38,572 nt of DNA from an uncultured Bacilli bacterium (GCA_944331865.1 CALVIZ010000009.1:1-38572); one strand, 5' to 3'; numbered from the stretch's first letter, positions 1 to 8,550 are shown. The notes: generated by a model not told the origin, from the sequence alone. Numbers and translations: made by a program.

Positions 1-1
1 A

Positions 2-1459
2 TGGCCGGGGGATGGTTATGCTTTTAATAATGAACTATCCGGTTGTGAAAGAGGTGGAGAATTAGTATATGATAGAGAAACAAATATAGTAAAACTAATA
101 AGTAGTGGATCAGATAAATGTTATGTATATTTTGATAAATATAATGTGGCAAAGATAACTAATGTAACAAATACTAAGACAACAAATAGTGTAACATTAA
201 CAGTAACAACAGAGGCAGGAGAAAATCCTATAGATAAATATTACTTTAGTAAAGATGGAGGAAATAGTTATCAAGAAAGCACATCACAAACATATACATT
301 TAATGAATTAACTCCAAATACCACATATACATTTAAGGTATATGCAAAAGATACATTAGGATATGAAACAAATGAAGAAACAGTACAAGTAACAACAAAT
401 GCATATGTAAATCCAACTGTTAATAGTATAACAATAACGGATACAACAACAAGTACAATAAGCATAAGTGTAAGTGCCAGTGGAGGAACCAATAGTGTAG
501 CAACATATTACTATTCAATAAATAACGGTGCATATACAAGTAGTAGTAGTAATACCAAAACATTCACAGGATTAAGTAAAGGAACGACATATACAATAAA
601 AGTATATGTAAAAGATACAAATGGAGTAGATTCGAGTGTAAAGACAACAAGTGTTCAAACTGAAAATACAGTATTACTTGCAGATTATATAAAAGGATTA
701 TATACTTCTCAAGGGGCAATTGGAATATATTATCATACCAGTAGCCTAGCAAATAGTGCAGCAGACAATAGTTATCGATATGCTGGCGCAAGCGCTAATG
801 TAAATAACTACATATGTTTTGGAAGTGATGCAAGTACATGTCCAAGTGATAATTTATATCGAATAATAGGAGTGTTTGGAAATCAAGTAAAACTAATCAA
901 AAACACAAGTTTAGGAGACTACCGTTGGAGTGGCTCAAGTTCAAATCAAAGTAATACATGGAGTAGTAGTAGATTAAATACAGGGACATTAAATGGGGCA
1001 TACTTAAATGGATTAAGTAGTACATGGCAAAATAAGATAGCAACAACAAACTGGAAAGTAGGAGGGATGAGTCAAAATTCTTCAGCAACAGCAAAACAAT
1101 ATTATGATACAGAAATAGGAAGTAGTTCAAGTAGTACAACATACAGTGCAAAAATAGGGTTAATGTATGTATCAGATTATGGATTTGCGGCAAGCCCAGA
1201 TTATTGGACAACAGAGTTATTTAATTACGAACCGTCAAAAAGTAGCAATTGGATGAATATTAATCTTAACGAATGGACAATTTCCCGCAGATCGGACAAT
1301 ACTCTCGATGCGTTCTACGTGACTTCGACAGGCTCTGTCACTGGCCGCAGCGTTGCGCATTTCATTTCGATTGACGTGCGGCCGTCCTTCTATCTAATAT
1401 CTTCCACAATTTATGTTAGTGGATCTGGTACTAGTAGTGACCCAATTAGAATAAATTAG
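2..1459 (+). CDS. Fibronectin type III surface protein, 5' end outside the window
   Basis: The reading frame is open from the window edge, so the N terminus and any signal peptide are missing; 485 residues are visible. It opens with a WPGDGYAFN module that ends in SDKCYVYFD (residues 1-46). Two fibronectin-III-like repeats follow, at about 49-133 and 137-222, rich in Thr/Ser and with the typical [13 protein letters not shown] and [13 protein letters not shown] strands. A C-terminal domain of about 260 residues contains [20 protein letters not shown] and ends VRPSFYL...GSGTSSDPI, a pattern seen in large surface proteins of gut Bacilli and suggestive of a C-type-lectin or related fold. It is probably exported and extracellular, binding an unknown ligand. 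No LPXTG-like anchor or C-terminal membrane helix is visible. The last 140 bases of the domain have a G+C content and codon usage unlike the rest of the gene. The GTG at 146 is an internal codon. Confidence 0.8.
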   Translation, partial: WPGDGYAFNNELSGCERGGELVYDRETNIVKLISSGSDKCYVYFDKYNVAKITNVTNTKTTNSVTLTVTTEAGENPIDKYYFSKDGGNSYQESTSQTYTFNELTPNTTYTFKVYAKDTLGYETNEETVQVTTNAYVNPTVNSITITDTTTSTISISVSASGGTNSVATYYYSINNGAYTSSSSNTKTFTGLSKGTTYTIKVYVKDTNGVDSSVKTTSVQTENTVLLADYIKGLYTSQGAIGIYYHTSSLANSAADNSYRYAGASANVNNYICFGSDASTCPSDNLYRIIGVFGNQVKLIKNTSLGDYRWSGSSSNQSNTWSSSRLNTGTLNGAYLNGLSSTWQNKIATTNWKVGGMSQNSSATAKQYYDTEIGSSSSSTTYSAKIGLMYVSDYGFAASPDYWTTELFNYEPSKSSNWMNINLNEWTISRRSDNTLDAFYVTSTGSVTGRSVAHFISIDVRPSFYLISSTIYVSGSGTSSDPIRIN

Positions 1460-1482
1460 CACTCTATATTGACAAGTGCTAA
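1456..1482 (+). promoter_or_regulatory. CIRCE operator (HrcA repressor site)
   Basis: TTAGCACTC, nine bases, then AAGTGCTAA matches the CIRCE consensus TTAGCACTC-N9-GAGTGCTAA with one mismatch. The left arm overlaps the stop codon of the preceding gene. The right arm covers the end of the -35 box and the start of the spacer of the clpB promoter, so bound HrcA would block RNA polymerase directly. hrcA itself is not in the window. Confidence 0.9.
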
Positions 1483-1497
1483 TTTTAGTGATACAAT
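1469..1497 (+). promoter_or_regulatory. SigA-type promoter of clpB
   Basis: TTGACA (1469-1474) and TACAAT (1492-1497) are separated by exactly 17 bases. The promoter lies inside and just downstream of the CIRCE element and 24 bases before the clpB start codon. This spacing predicts a short leader carrying the AAGGAGG ribosome binding site at 1508-1514. Confidence 0.85.
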
Positions 1498-1520
1498 TAT
1501 TCTTGTAAAGGAGGGATAAT

Positions 1521-3635
1521 ATGTATCCAAATAATGAAGAAGAATTAAAAGATGTATTAAATAAATATGGACGAGATATAACAAAAAATGTTACAGATAA
1601 CAAAGTTGATCCAGTAATTGGACGTGATGAAGAAATAAGAAATGTGATTAGAATTCTTTCACGCAAAAGCAAGAACAATCCAGTATTAATTGGTGAACCA
1701 GGGGTTGGTAAAACAGCAATAGTAGAAGGTCTTGCTCAAAGAATAATAGCAGGAGATGTACCAAACAGTTTAAAAAATCATACTATTTGGGAACTTGATT
1801 TAGGATCTTTAGTTGCTGGTGCAAAATATCGTGGAGAATTTGAAGAAAGACTAAAAGCAGTATTAAAAGAAATCAAAGATAGTGATGGCGAAATCATAAT
1901 GTTTATTGATGAAATTCACATGATAGTTGGAGCAGGAGACACTGGAGCAATGGATGTATCTAACATGTTAAAACCAATGCTTGCCCGTGGAGAAATACAT
2001 GTCATCGGAGCAACAACCCTAAATGAATATCGTAAATTTATTGAAAAAGATGGGGCATTAGAAAGAAGATTTCAAAAAGTATTAGTAAGTGAACCAAATG
2101 TTCAAGATACAATAACTATACTTCGTGGTTTAAAAGAAAGATTTGAAATATTTCATGGTGTAACTATTAAAGATAGTGCTCTAGTAGCAGCGGCAACTTT
2201 ATCTGATAGATATATAACTGATAGATATTTACCTGATAAAGCAATAGATTTAGTAGATGAAGCATGTGCAACAATTAAAATGCAACTCGATTCAGTGCCG
2301 GTAGAACTAGATGAACTTACTAGAAAAATAATGAGTTTAGAAATAGAACGTCAAGCAATAAAAAAAGAAAAAGATGAATTAAGTAAAGAAAGATTAATAA
2401 AAATTGATGAAGAGTTAGAAAAACTAAAGGCTCAAGAAAAAGAAATGCGTGCTAAATGGGAAGAAGAAAAAGAAATAAAAGATAAAATAAATAAAAAGAA
2501 AGAAGAACTAGAAAAAGCCCGTTTTGAATTACAAACTGCTGAAAATAATTATGACTTGGAAACTAGTGCTAGACTTCGTCATGGAACAATTCCAAAATTA
2601 GAACAAGAACTTAAAAATCTTCAAGAAAACAATCAAAGTAATATTTTATCAGATGTTGTAGATGAAGAAGGAATTGCAGAAATTATATCTCGTTGGACTC
2701 ACATACCAGTTGCTAAATTAGTAAGTAGTGAAAAAGACAAATTATTACATTTATATGATAGATTAAAAACTAGAGTTATGGGACAAGATGATGCTTTAAA
2801 ATTAGTAAGTGAAGCAATCATTAGAGCCAGAAGTGGAATAAAAGATCCTAACAAACCAATAGGATCATTCATCTTTTTAGGACCTACTGGAGTAGGTAAA
2901 ACTGAAGTAGCTAAAAGTTTAGCGTATGAACTTTTTGATGATGAAAAACACATAATTAGAATAGATTGTTCTGAATATATGGAAAGTTTTAATGTTTCAC
3001 GTTTAATCGGAGCACCTCCAGGATATGTAGGTTATGATGAAGGTGGAGAATTAACTGAAGCAGTAAGAAGGAATCCGTATAGTATAGTTTTATTTGATGA
3101 AATAGAAAAAGCTCATAAAGATGTATTTAATATTTTATTACAAATATTAGATGATGGAAGACTTACCGATTCACAAGGAAGAACAATAGATTTTAAAAAT
3201 ACCATAATAATAATGACTAGTAATTTAGGCAGTGAATATATACTTGAAAATTTAGATAATGCAAAAGAACTAGTAATGCAAGAATTAAAAAATACATTTA
3301 GACCAGAATTTATTAATCGTATAGATGAAATAATTATATTTAATTCTTTAAAGAAAGAAATAATTGGGGATATAGTTGATAAAATTATAAAAGAAGTAGA
3401 TAGTAGACTAAATCAAAATTATATTCATATTGCCATTACTAATGAAGCAAAAGAAAAGATTATTAATGAAGCATATGATGAAAGATATGGTGCAAGACCA
3501 ATCAAAAGATACATTACTAAAAATATTGAAAGTATAATTGCTCATAAATTAATAGAAGATAACATAAATGTAGGTTCAAAATTAGTTATTGATTATGATA
3601 ATATCAAAAAAGAATTTATTGTAAAAATAAAATAA
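1521..3635 (+). CDS. clpB: ClpB-type AAA+ disaggregase lacking the N-terminal domain
   Basis: This is an HSP100 chaperone that extracts polypeptides from aggregates with DnaK in the cytoplasm. It has two AAA+ modules. The first has Walker A GEPGVGKT (58-65), Walker B FIDEIH (128-133) and the ERRFQ finger. The second has Walker A GPTGVGKT (about 453-460), [10 protein letters not shown] and sensor motif [10 protein letters not shown]. Between them is a Glu/Lys-rich coiled coil of about 120 residues, the long ClpB M-domain, which separates it from ClpC with its short linker. The protein is 704 residues against about 860 for full-length ClpB. The Clp-N repeat domain is absent, as in the short ClpB of Mycoplasma or an internal-start isoform. 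The start is set by AAGGAGG seven bases upstream. CIRCE/HrcA heat-shock control is visible upstream. Confidence 0.93.
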   Translation: MYPNNEEELKDVLNKYGRDITKNVTDNKVDPVIGRDEEIRNVIRILSRKSKNNPVLIGEPGVGKTAIVEGLAQRIIAGDVPNSLKNHTIWELDLGSLVAGAKYRGEFEERLKAVLKEIKDSDGEIIMFIDEIHMIVGAGDTGAMDVSNMLKPMLARGEIHVIGATTLNEYRKFIEKDGALERRFQKVLVSEPNVQDTITILRGLKERFEIFHGVTIKDSALVAAATLSDRYITDRYLPDKAIDLVDEACATIKMQLDSVPVELDELTRKIMSLEIERQAIKKEKDELSKERLIKIDEELEKLKAQEKEMRAKWEEEKEIKDKINKKKEELEKARFELQTAENNYDLETSARLRHGTIPKLEQELKNLQENNQSNILSDVVDEEGIAEIISRWTHIPVAKLVSSEKDKLLHLYDRLKTRVMGQDDALKLVSEAIIRARSGIKDPNKPIGSFIFLGPTGVGKTEVAKSLAYELFDDEKHIIRIDCSEYMESFNVSRLIGAPPGYVGYDEGGELTEAVRRNPYSIVLFDEIEKAHKDVFNILLQILDDGRLTDSQGRTIDFKNTIIIMTSNLGSEYILENLDNAKELVMQELKNTFRPEFINRIDEIIIFNSLKKEIIGDIVDKIIKEVDSRLNQNYIHIAITNEAKEKIINEAYDERYGARPIKRYITKNIESIIAHKLIEDNINVGSKLVIDYDNIKKEFIVKIK

Positions 3636-3660
3636 GTGTGAAATTTTGCACTTATTTTTT
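3634..3660. terminator. Bidirectional terminator between clpB and the metallophosphoesterase
   Basis: AAGTGT (3634-3639) pairs with GCACTT (3648-3653) around an 8-base loop and is followed by a T run on the plus strand; A-rich sequence to the left gives a T run on the minus strand. It overlaps the stop codon of the convergent minus-strand gene and serves both genes. Confidence 0.7.
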
Positions 3661-4584
3661 AGTTCTAGCTAGAACAATCCTTTTAGAAGTTTCTAAAGTT
3701 TTTTCTTCGCCAGGTAATATTTGAATTTTATCTAGTTGCATTGGGCAGAAAACATTTAACCAATGTAATATTTTGGGAGCACAATATTGGATTTTAGTAA
3801 TACCCCCATTAATTATTAAGTAGGTATTATTATCTAAAGTTCTTATTCCTCTTATATTTTTAGGAAATAATTCTTTTTTAGGACTAATGATACCTCGATT
3901 ACTATTTCCTATTCCTAGAGGTACACATCCGTCATGTGTATGAGCAGATAAAATAACATCAAAATCATTTAATAAATCAACATTTGTTGGACTTTTTAAA
4001 AATTCTGGTGAATGAATTAAAGCAATATTAGGTTTGTCTTTTTCTAAATTAGTATATAATTCTTTTCTCGGTTCAAAATCTTGATAAAAGGCAACTGGAT
4101 CAATTTTTCCATTTTCTCTATCATAATAATAATCTAAAGTTTGATTATATCCCATCAAACAAAATGAATCATTTTGAAATACATCATTAATAATTAAATG
4201 AACATTTTTTATATTTTCTAACATGTTCCAAAAATCCATATTAAAATGTGTATATACAGTATGTTTTTCATCAATTATAAAATCGTGATTACCTAAAATA
4301 ACAAAAACAGGTTTAATATATGCTATAAAAGATATAAATTCAATTATTTCTTTAATTTTAGCATCATCATTTAAAACATCAGGTGAATCAATTAAATCTC
4401 CTAAAAATATATAATAATCGGTTTCTTCGGATTCTAAAAGCCATTTTAATTTATCAAGGACTTTTTGACCAACTATTTTACTCAAATGTATATCTCCAAA
4501 AGCTAAAAAATTAAATGGATTTTTAGCATTTGGCAAAGTAATTTTTGTATCTCTAATTTGAAAATATTGATTAGGTAAAAACAT
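3652..4584 (-). CDS. Calcineurin-like metallophosphoesterase
   Basis: This is a predicted dinuclear metal phosphoesterase of about 310 residues. The five metallophosphatase motifs are visible in order: GDIH (D31, H33), GDLID (D63), GNHD (N99, H100), a His at 191, and AHTHDG (H215, H217). The substrate cannot be read from sequence; relatives of the YkuE/YaeI kind act on phospholipid-linked or nucleotide phosphates. No signal peptide or membrane helix is seen. The start is supported by AAGGGGG upstream of the ATG, and a minus-strand promoter lies 29 bases farther on. It is a single-gene transcription unit convergent with clpB. Confidence 0.85.
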   Translation of the reverse strand: MFLPNQYFQIRDTKITLPNAKNPFNFLAFGDIHLSKIVGQKVLDKLKWLLESEETDYYIFLGDLIDSPDVLNDDAKIKEIIEFISFIAYIKPVFVILGNHDFIIDEKHTVYTHFNMDFWNMLENIKNVHLIINDVFQNDSFCLMGYNQTLDYYYDRENGKIDPVAFYQDFEPRKELYTNLEKDKPNIALIHSPEFLKSPTNVDLLNDFDVILSAHTHDGCVPLGIGNSNRGIISPKKELFPKNIRGIRTLDNNTYLIINGGITKIQYCAPKILHWLNVFCPMQLDKIQILPGEEKTLETSKRIVLARTKK

Positions 4585-4612
4585 ATATATCCCCCTTCAT
4601 TTAATATTGACT

Positions 4613-4641
4613 ATTATAATTTTTACAAAAATATTTGTCAA
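4613..4641 (-). promoter_or_regulatory. Promoter of the metallophosphoesterase gene
   Basis: Read on the minus strand, TTGACA (plus coordinates 4636-4641) and TATAAT (4613-4618) are separated by 17 bases. Both boxes are perfect consensus. The start site would lie near 4606, leaving a leader of about 20 bases that contains the ribosome binding site. Confidence 0.85.
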
Positions 4642-4696
4642 TATTTACTATTTTTTATAATTTAATTATGATAAAATAATTAAGGAAGTGGTATGA

Positions 4697-5080
4697 GTGA
4701 TTAAGGAATTTAAGAAATTTATTGCTAGAGGCAATGTTTTAGATTTAGCAGTTGGAGTAATAGTAGGTGGAGCATTTTCATCTATTGTAACAAGTTTAGT
4801 TAATAATATATTTACTCCCATAATTGGTTTAATCCTAGGTGGAATAGATTTTTCTAATTTATCAATAACTTTTAAGGATACCAAAATAATGTATGGAGCA
4901 TTTATACAAAGCATAATAGATTTTTTAATTGTAGCATTTTGTTTATTTTTAATTGTTCGTTTTGTTAATAAAATAACAACTAAAAAGAAAAAAGAAGAAA
5001 TAAAAGAAAATAAAAGCTCTGAACTTAAAGTGCTAGAAGAAATAAGGGATATTTTAAAAAATGGAATACAAGACAAATAA
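4697..5080 (+). CDS. mscL: Large-conductance mechanosensitive channel MscL
   Basis: This is the homopentameric membrane channel that opens under hypo-osmotic stress. The 127-residue length is typical. The N-terminal amphipathic segment IKEFKKFIARGNVLDLAVGVIVG and the pore helix TM1 (about 15-45, with TPIIGLI) match the family closely. TM2 lies at about 68-92 and is followed by a Lys/Glu-rich cytoplasmic helix. Translation begins at a GTG, because the nearby ATG at 4693 runs into a stop after three codons; AAGGAAG lies just upstream. Its 3' end overlaps the next gene by 20 bases, indicating translational coupling. Confidence 0.95.
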   Translation: MIKEFKKFIARGNVLDLAVGVIVGGAFSSIVTSLVNNIFTPIIGLILGGIDFSNLSITFKDTKIMYGAFIQSIIDFLIVAFCLFLIVRFVNKITTKKKKEEIKENKSSELKVLEEIRDILKNGIQDK

Positions 5081-5693
5081 TGGATTAGAAATAGAAGTAA
5101 TAATTATCCGAAAGAACAATAAAAATATATATTTTAGGGTCAAAGAAGATTTAAAGATATATGTAAATGCTCCGATATATTTAAGCAAAGCAAGTATATT
5201 AAATTTATTAAAAGAAAATGAAGACTCAATATTAAAAATGTATGAAAAGATGGAAGATAGAGTAAAAGACAATGATAAATTTCAATATTTAGGAAAAAAA
5301 TATTATGTAGAAATAACTAATCAAGAAGAAGTAACCTTTGATGAGAAAAAAGTTTATGTAAAATCATTTGAAAAATTAAATGAATTTTACAATGAACAAA
5401 TGAAAAAGATTTTTACAGAAGAAGTAGAAATTGCAAAAAAATGTTTTTCTCATTTACCAGAGTTTACATTAAAGTTTCGTAAGATGAAAACCAGATGGGG
5501 AGTATGCAATACATTAAAAAAGACTGTAACTTTAAATACTGAATTATTAAAAAAGGATATTACATTGATAGATTATGTTATCATTCACGAATTATGTCAT
5601 TTTTTTGAAGGAAATCATAGTAAAAAGTTTTGGGACTTAGTAGCCCAAGCATATCCAAATTATAAAGAAGCGAGAAAGAAGTTGAGATATTAA
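5061..5693 (+). CDS. YgjP-like (DUF45/WLM) zinc metallohydrolase
   Basis: The protein is 210 residues long. The C-terminal half carries TRWGVCN and the zinc site HELCH (H176, E177, H180) with a downstream His in GNHSKKFW (H186), typical of the YgjP/SprT-like M48-related group. Members have been annotated as metallopeptidases or as nucleotide pyrophosphatases, and the sequence does not decide between these. The N-terminal 75 residues form the beta-rich lead domain usual for this family. It overlaps mscL by 20 bases, and its stop shares one base with the next start (TAATG), so it belongs to a tight operon. Confidence 0.82.
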   Translation: MEYKTNNGLEIEVIIIRKNNKNIYFRVKEDLKIYVNAPIYLSKASILNLLKENEDSILKMYEKMEDRVKDNDKFQYLGKKYYVEITNQEEVTFDEKKVYVKSFEKLNEFYNEQMKKIFTEEVEIAKKCFSHLPEFTLKFRKMKTRWGVCNTLKKTVTLNTELLKKDITLIDYVIIHELCHFFEGNHSKKFWDLVAQAYPNYKEARKKLRY

Positions 5694-6421
5694 TGACAAT
5701 AACTAGTATTCAAAACGAAAAAGTAAAATTTTGGACCGGTTTAAAATTAAAGAAAAACAGAGATAAACATAAATGTTTTTTAATTGAAGGAGATCATTTA
5801 ATAGCAGAAGCAAAAAAGAAAAATTTAATTATAGAAACAATAAGTTTAAATGATCCTACTGCTGATTATCAAGTTACAAAAGAAATTATGGCAAAAATAA
5901 GTGAACAAAAATCTATAAGTACTGATATAGCAGTAGTAAAATACATACCAAATAAAGAAATTATTGGCAATATATTAATTTTAGATGATATTCAAGATCC
6001 AGGAAATTTAGGAACACTAATAAGATCAAGCATCGCCTTTAATTTTCCAAATATTATATTAAGTAATAATTCAGTTGATTTATACAATTCCAAAGTAATA
6101 AGAGCAACTGAAGGAATGATTTTTCAAACCAATGTAATAAGAACAGATTTAAAAGATGCAATAAATAAATTAAAAGAAGACAATTATACTATTATAGGAA
6201 CAGATGTATTGAAAGGAAAAGAAATAAAAAATATTTCTGCTAAAAATTATGCTATTATTTTAGGTAATGAAGGAAATGGCGTAAATAAAGAGATAAATGA
6301 TTTAAGCGATTATTTAGTGAATATAAAAATGAGTAAAAATATAGAATCATTAAATGTAGGTATAGCAGGAAGTATATTAATGTATGAGGTATATAATGGA
6401 AGAACTAATAATAGTAGGTAA
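5693..6421 (+). CDS. TrmH/SpoU-family RNA 2'-O-methyltransferase
   Basis: This is an S-adenosylmethionine-dependent RNA methyltransferase with a deep trefoil knot. The three SpoU motifs are clear: LDDIQDPGNLGTLIRSS (motif 1), ILGNEGNGVNKE (motif 2) and IKMSKNIESLNVGIAGSIL (motif 3). The N-terminal RNA-binding lead domain (RNDKHKCFLIEGDHLI) is like that of RlmB/TsnR relatives, so the likely substrate is 23S rRNA; the exact base is unknown. The length of 242 residues is normal. It starts at ATG in a TAATG overlap with the previous gene and is followed immediately by rimM. Confidence 0.9.
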   Translation: MTITSIQNEKVKFWTGLKLKKNRDKHKCFLIEGDHLIAEAKKKNLIIETISLNDPTADYQVTKEIMAKISEQKSISTDIAVVKYIPNKEIIGNILILDDIQDPGNLGTLIRSSIAFNFPNIILSNNSVDLYNSKVIRATEGMIFQTNVIRTDLKDAINKLKEDNYTIIGTDVLKGKEIKNISAKNYAIILGNEGNGVNKEINDLSDYLVNIKMSKNIESLNVGIAGSILMYEVYNGRTNNSR

Positions 6422-6887
6422 AGTAATAAACTTTTTTGGAATAAAAGGGGAATTAAAAATTAAAAGTAACTTTGATAAAAAAGATAAAGTATTTAAAATA
6501 AATAATTATATTTTAATAAACAATGAAAATTTAAAAATAACTAGTGTTAGATATCATAAAAACAATATATTAATTAGAGTTAATGATATTAATGATATAA
6601 ATGAAATAACAAAATATATAGGATATAACGTATATTTTAAGAAAAGTAATTTACATTTAGAAGACAATGAATATATATTACAAGACTTAATTGGAGCAGA
6701 AGTTATAGATGATGAAACAAAATTAGGAAAAGTAATAGAAATATATGAAAGCAATAATACAAATTATATTAAAGTAAAAAACGATACAAAAACATTTTTA
6801 ATACCATTAATAGATAATTATATAAAGTATTTTGATAAAGATACAAAAACAATTTATACAATAAATGGTAAAAGTTTAACTTTGTAA
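6396..6887 (+). CDS. rimM: 16S rRNA processing protein RimM
   Basis: RimM helps 30S head assembly near ribosomal protein S19. The N-terminal motif IIVGKVINFFGIKGELKIKS and the C-terminal PRC-barrel stretch LQDLIGAEVIDDETKLGKV...FLIPLIDNYIKYFD identify it. The start chosen is ATG 6396, giving MEELIIVGKV, because GAGG lies six bases upstream; an in-frame ATG at 6384 has no such site. It overlaps the methyltransferase gene by 26 bases and precedes trmD, the usual rimM-trmD order. Confidence 0.9.
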   Translation: MEELIIVGKVINFFGIKGELKIKSNFDKKDKVFKINNYILINNENLKITSVRYHKNNILIRVNDINDINEITKYIGYNVYFKKSNLHLEDNEYILQDLIGAEVIDDETKLGKVIEIYESNNTNYIKVKNDTKTFLIPLIDNYIKYFDKDTKTIYTINGKSLTL

Positions 6888-6909
6888 AAACAATAATAAA
6901 TAGTATAAT
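6881..6909 (+). promoter_or_regulatory. Candidate promoter inside the rimM-trmD gap
   Basis: TATAAT (6904-6909) has a weak -35 TTTGTA at 6881-6886 with 17-base spacing. The predicted start site is around 6915-6917, at or after the first base of the only in-frame ATG of trmD (6913). This supports a downstream initiation codon for transcripts made here. Confidence 0.5.
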
Positions 6910-6912
6910 AAA

Positions 6913-7605
6913 ATGTGTGAGGTGATTTATATAAAAATTGATATTTTGACATTATTTCCTAACTTTTTTAATGGAATATTAAATGAATCGATTATAAAAA
7001 GAGCAATTGAAAATAAACAAGTAGAAATAAACATTATTAATTTTCGTGAATATTCACCTTTATCTAACAAACAAGTTGATGATACGCCTTATGGTGGTGG
7101 AGCGGGAATGCTTTTAAGATGTGAACCTATTTTTTTAGCACTAGATACTATAAAGGAAAAAGATTCTCATATTATTTTATTATCTCCCGAAGGCAGTACT
7201 TATAACCAAAAAAAAGCCTTAGAACTAAAAAAATATAAACATATAATAATAATTTGTGGTCATTACGAAGGATTTGATGAAAGAATTAAAAGCCAAGTAG
7301 ATGAAATTATTAGTATAGGAGATTATATACTAACTGGTGGAGAAATTGCAGCAATGGCTATAACAGATAGTATCATTAGATTAATACCTGGGGTAATTAA
7401 TGAAAACTCATTATTGACAGAATCATTTAATAACAATTTACTTGATTATCCACAATATACTAAGCCTGCAGAGTATAGGGGATTAAAAGTACCAGATATT
7501 TTATTAAGTGGTAATCATGAATTAATAAATGAATTTCGTAAAAAAGAACAGATAAAAAAGACAAAAGAATTAAGACCAGACTTATGGGAGGAAAAAGATG
7601 AATAG
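6913..7605 (+). CDS. trmD: tRNA (guanine-N1)-methyltransferase TrmD
   Basis: TrmD methylates G37 in tRNAs, preventing frameshifts. Family motifs are present: IDILTLFP at the N terminus, DDTPYGGGAGMLL, CGHYEGFDERI (knot and catalytic Asp region) and GDYILTGGEIA. The coordinates begin at the only canonical in-frame start, ATG 6913, which has no ribosome binding site. The true start is probably the AUA at 6931: it gives IKIDILTLFP, the normal TrmD N terminus, and GAGGTG lies six bases before it. An AUA start, or a base error there, should be considered. The stop overlaps the next gene by eight bases. Confidence 0.93.
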   Translation: MCEVIYIKIDILTLFPNFFNGILNESIIKRAIENKQVEINIINFREYSPLSNKQVDDTPYGGGAGMLLRCEPIFLALDTIKEKDSHIILLSPEGSTYNQKKALELKKYKHIIIICGHYEGFDERIKSQVDEIISIGDYILTGGEIAAMAITDSIIRLIPGVINENSLLTESFNNNLLDYPQYTKPAEYRGLKVPDILLSGNHELINEFRKKEQIKKTKELRPDLWEEKDE

Positions 7606-8020
7606 TTTTATATTGAAAAATGATAATGAAGAAAAGAAAGTGCTATTATATGAAGAAAAGAAAAGTTATTCATTTACTCCCAAAAAAGGATATAAAAAAG
7701 TAAAAAAAATAACTGTATTAGACAAAGATATGACATCATCGATTTTAGAAGATAAAATAATAAGAAAATACAATTTATTGATTAAAATAATTTATGATTT
7801 AATATCAAGCGATGATACTACAAGTGGTGATGTTTTAGCAGCTTATACTGAACTTGATCGTTTGAGAAATATTATGTTATACAAGTATCATGAATATTTA
7901 AGAAAAGAATTTATAGATAAATATTTAAAGAAATTATATATTTTAGAATTAGAATTAAAAAAAGTTCATGTTATGGAACTAACTGATGAGATTGAAGAAC
8001 AAAGAGGTAAAGGAAGATAG
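7598..8020 (+). CDS. Small helical protein of unknown function
   Basis: I do not recognise this 140-residue protein. The first 45 residues are Lys/Glu-rich (KKVLLYEEKKSYSFTPKKGYKKVKKI). The rest looks like two long helices (KYNLLIKIIYDLISS and YTELDRLRNIMLYKYHEYLRKEF...LELELKKVHVMELTDEIEE), suggesting a helical hairpin. It ends GKGR, similar to the HGRSR tail of the helical protein at 18694-19068. There is no signal peptide or membrane helix. It overlaps trmD by eight bases and is the last gene before a strong terminator, so it is cotranscribed with the translation genes. Confidence 0.7.
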   Translation: MNSFILKNDNEEKKVLLYEEKKSYSFTPKKGYKKVKKITVLDKDMTSSILEDKIIRKYNLLIKIIYDLISSDDTTSGDVLAAYTELDRLRNIMLYKYHEYLRKEFIDKYLKKLYILELELKKVHVMELTDEIEEQRGKGR

Positions 8021-8024
8021 TGTA

Positions 8025-8060
8025 AATAATATAGATTAATTTTATCTATATTATTTTTTT
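8025..8060 (+). terminator. Rho-independent terminator after the rimM-trmD run
   Basis: A perfect 12-bp stem (8025-8036 with 8044-8055) has a 7-base loop and is followed directly by a T run. It lies a few bases after the stop of the 140-residue gene and closes the operon. Confidence 0.85.
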
Positions 8061-8101
8061 GTTTAAAATTTATAATACAATAAATTAAAGTAGAGGTAGT
8101 T

Positions 8102-8428
8102 ATGAAGAAGTTAATTATATTATTATTCGTTGTTTGTGTAATTAGTTGTGCTATTTTAAGCCAAAAATATTTTGATAATTCCAAAGAAAATACAATTGTT
8201 AATAGCAACAATACTTTAGCAATAATGGTTGAAACTGGAGTAGGTAGTGGAGAATACATTGAATCTAGCAAATCTTTTTGGCCAGGGGATGGGTATGCTT
8301 ACAATGACAACTTATCTTGGTGTGAAAATGGTAGTAATTTAATTTGGAATGAAGAAAACAAAACATTGACTTTAAATTCCAGTTTAACAGATAAATGTTA
8401 TATATATTTTGATTTAACAAGTAATTAA
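8102..8428 (+). CDS. Secreted free-standing WPGDGY module protein
   Basis: The protein is 108 residues with an N-terminal hydrophobic segment (about 3-20, LIILLFVVCVISCAILS) acting as signal peptide or anchor. Its C-terminal half reads FWPGDGYAYNDNLSWCENGS ... DKCYIYFD, clearly related to the first visible residues of the large surface protein at the left edge of the window ([20 protein letters not shown] ... DKCYVYFD). Both have the two conserved cysteines. It looks like the N-terminal module of such surface proteins existing alone, either as a small secreted protein or as the stump of a larger gene. The stop is followed by unrelated sequence. AGAGGTAG precedes the ATG and TATAAT lies at 8071-8076. 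Confidence 0.75.
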   Translation: MKKLIILLFVVCVISCAILSQKYFDNSKENTIVNSNNTLAIMVETGVGSGEYIESSKSFWPGDGYAYNDNLSWCENGSNLIWNEENKTLTLNSSLTDKCYIYFDLTSN

Positions 8429-8439
8429 GTAAAGTAATG

Positions 8440-8468
8440 TTGTAATATTTATAAAAATTTGCTATACT
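8440..8468 (+). promoter_or_regulatory. Promoter of the candidate antisense RNA
   Basis: TTGTAA (8440-8445) and TATACT (8463-8468) are spaced by 17 bases. The transcript would start near 8475 and reach the terminator at 8516-8550, with no credible coding sequence between. Confidence 0.65.
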
Positions 8469-8474
8469 ACAAAT

Positions 8475-8550
8475 GAAAGCGTTACCCATAGTGGATAATG
8501 CCTGGTTTATTGGTCAGACACTATACCTATTTAGACTAGTGTCTTTTTCT
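8475..8550 (+). ncRNA. Candidate antitoxin-type small RNA of about 76 nt
   Basis: A promoter at 8440-8468 and a strong intrinsic terminator (8516-8523 pairs with 8537-8544, 8 bp, then a T run) bound a short RNA. It runs head-on into the 3' end of a small hydrophobic ORF on the opposite strand, so the terminator region of the two transcripts is complementary. Its first 35 bases are also nearly identical to the start of the opposing transcript. Size and layout resemble type I antitoxin RNAs such as RNAII of the Fst family; the function is inferred. Confidence 0.55.

Noticed and set aside
271-1211. Several minus-strand ORFs opposite the surface-protein gene
   Set aside because: They are low-complexity complements of ACA/AGT-rich repeats and have no start signals.
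6384-6395. Earlier ATG start for rimM
   Set aside because: No ribosome binding site precedes it, while GAGG is correctly placed for ATG 6396, which gives the family N terminus.
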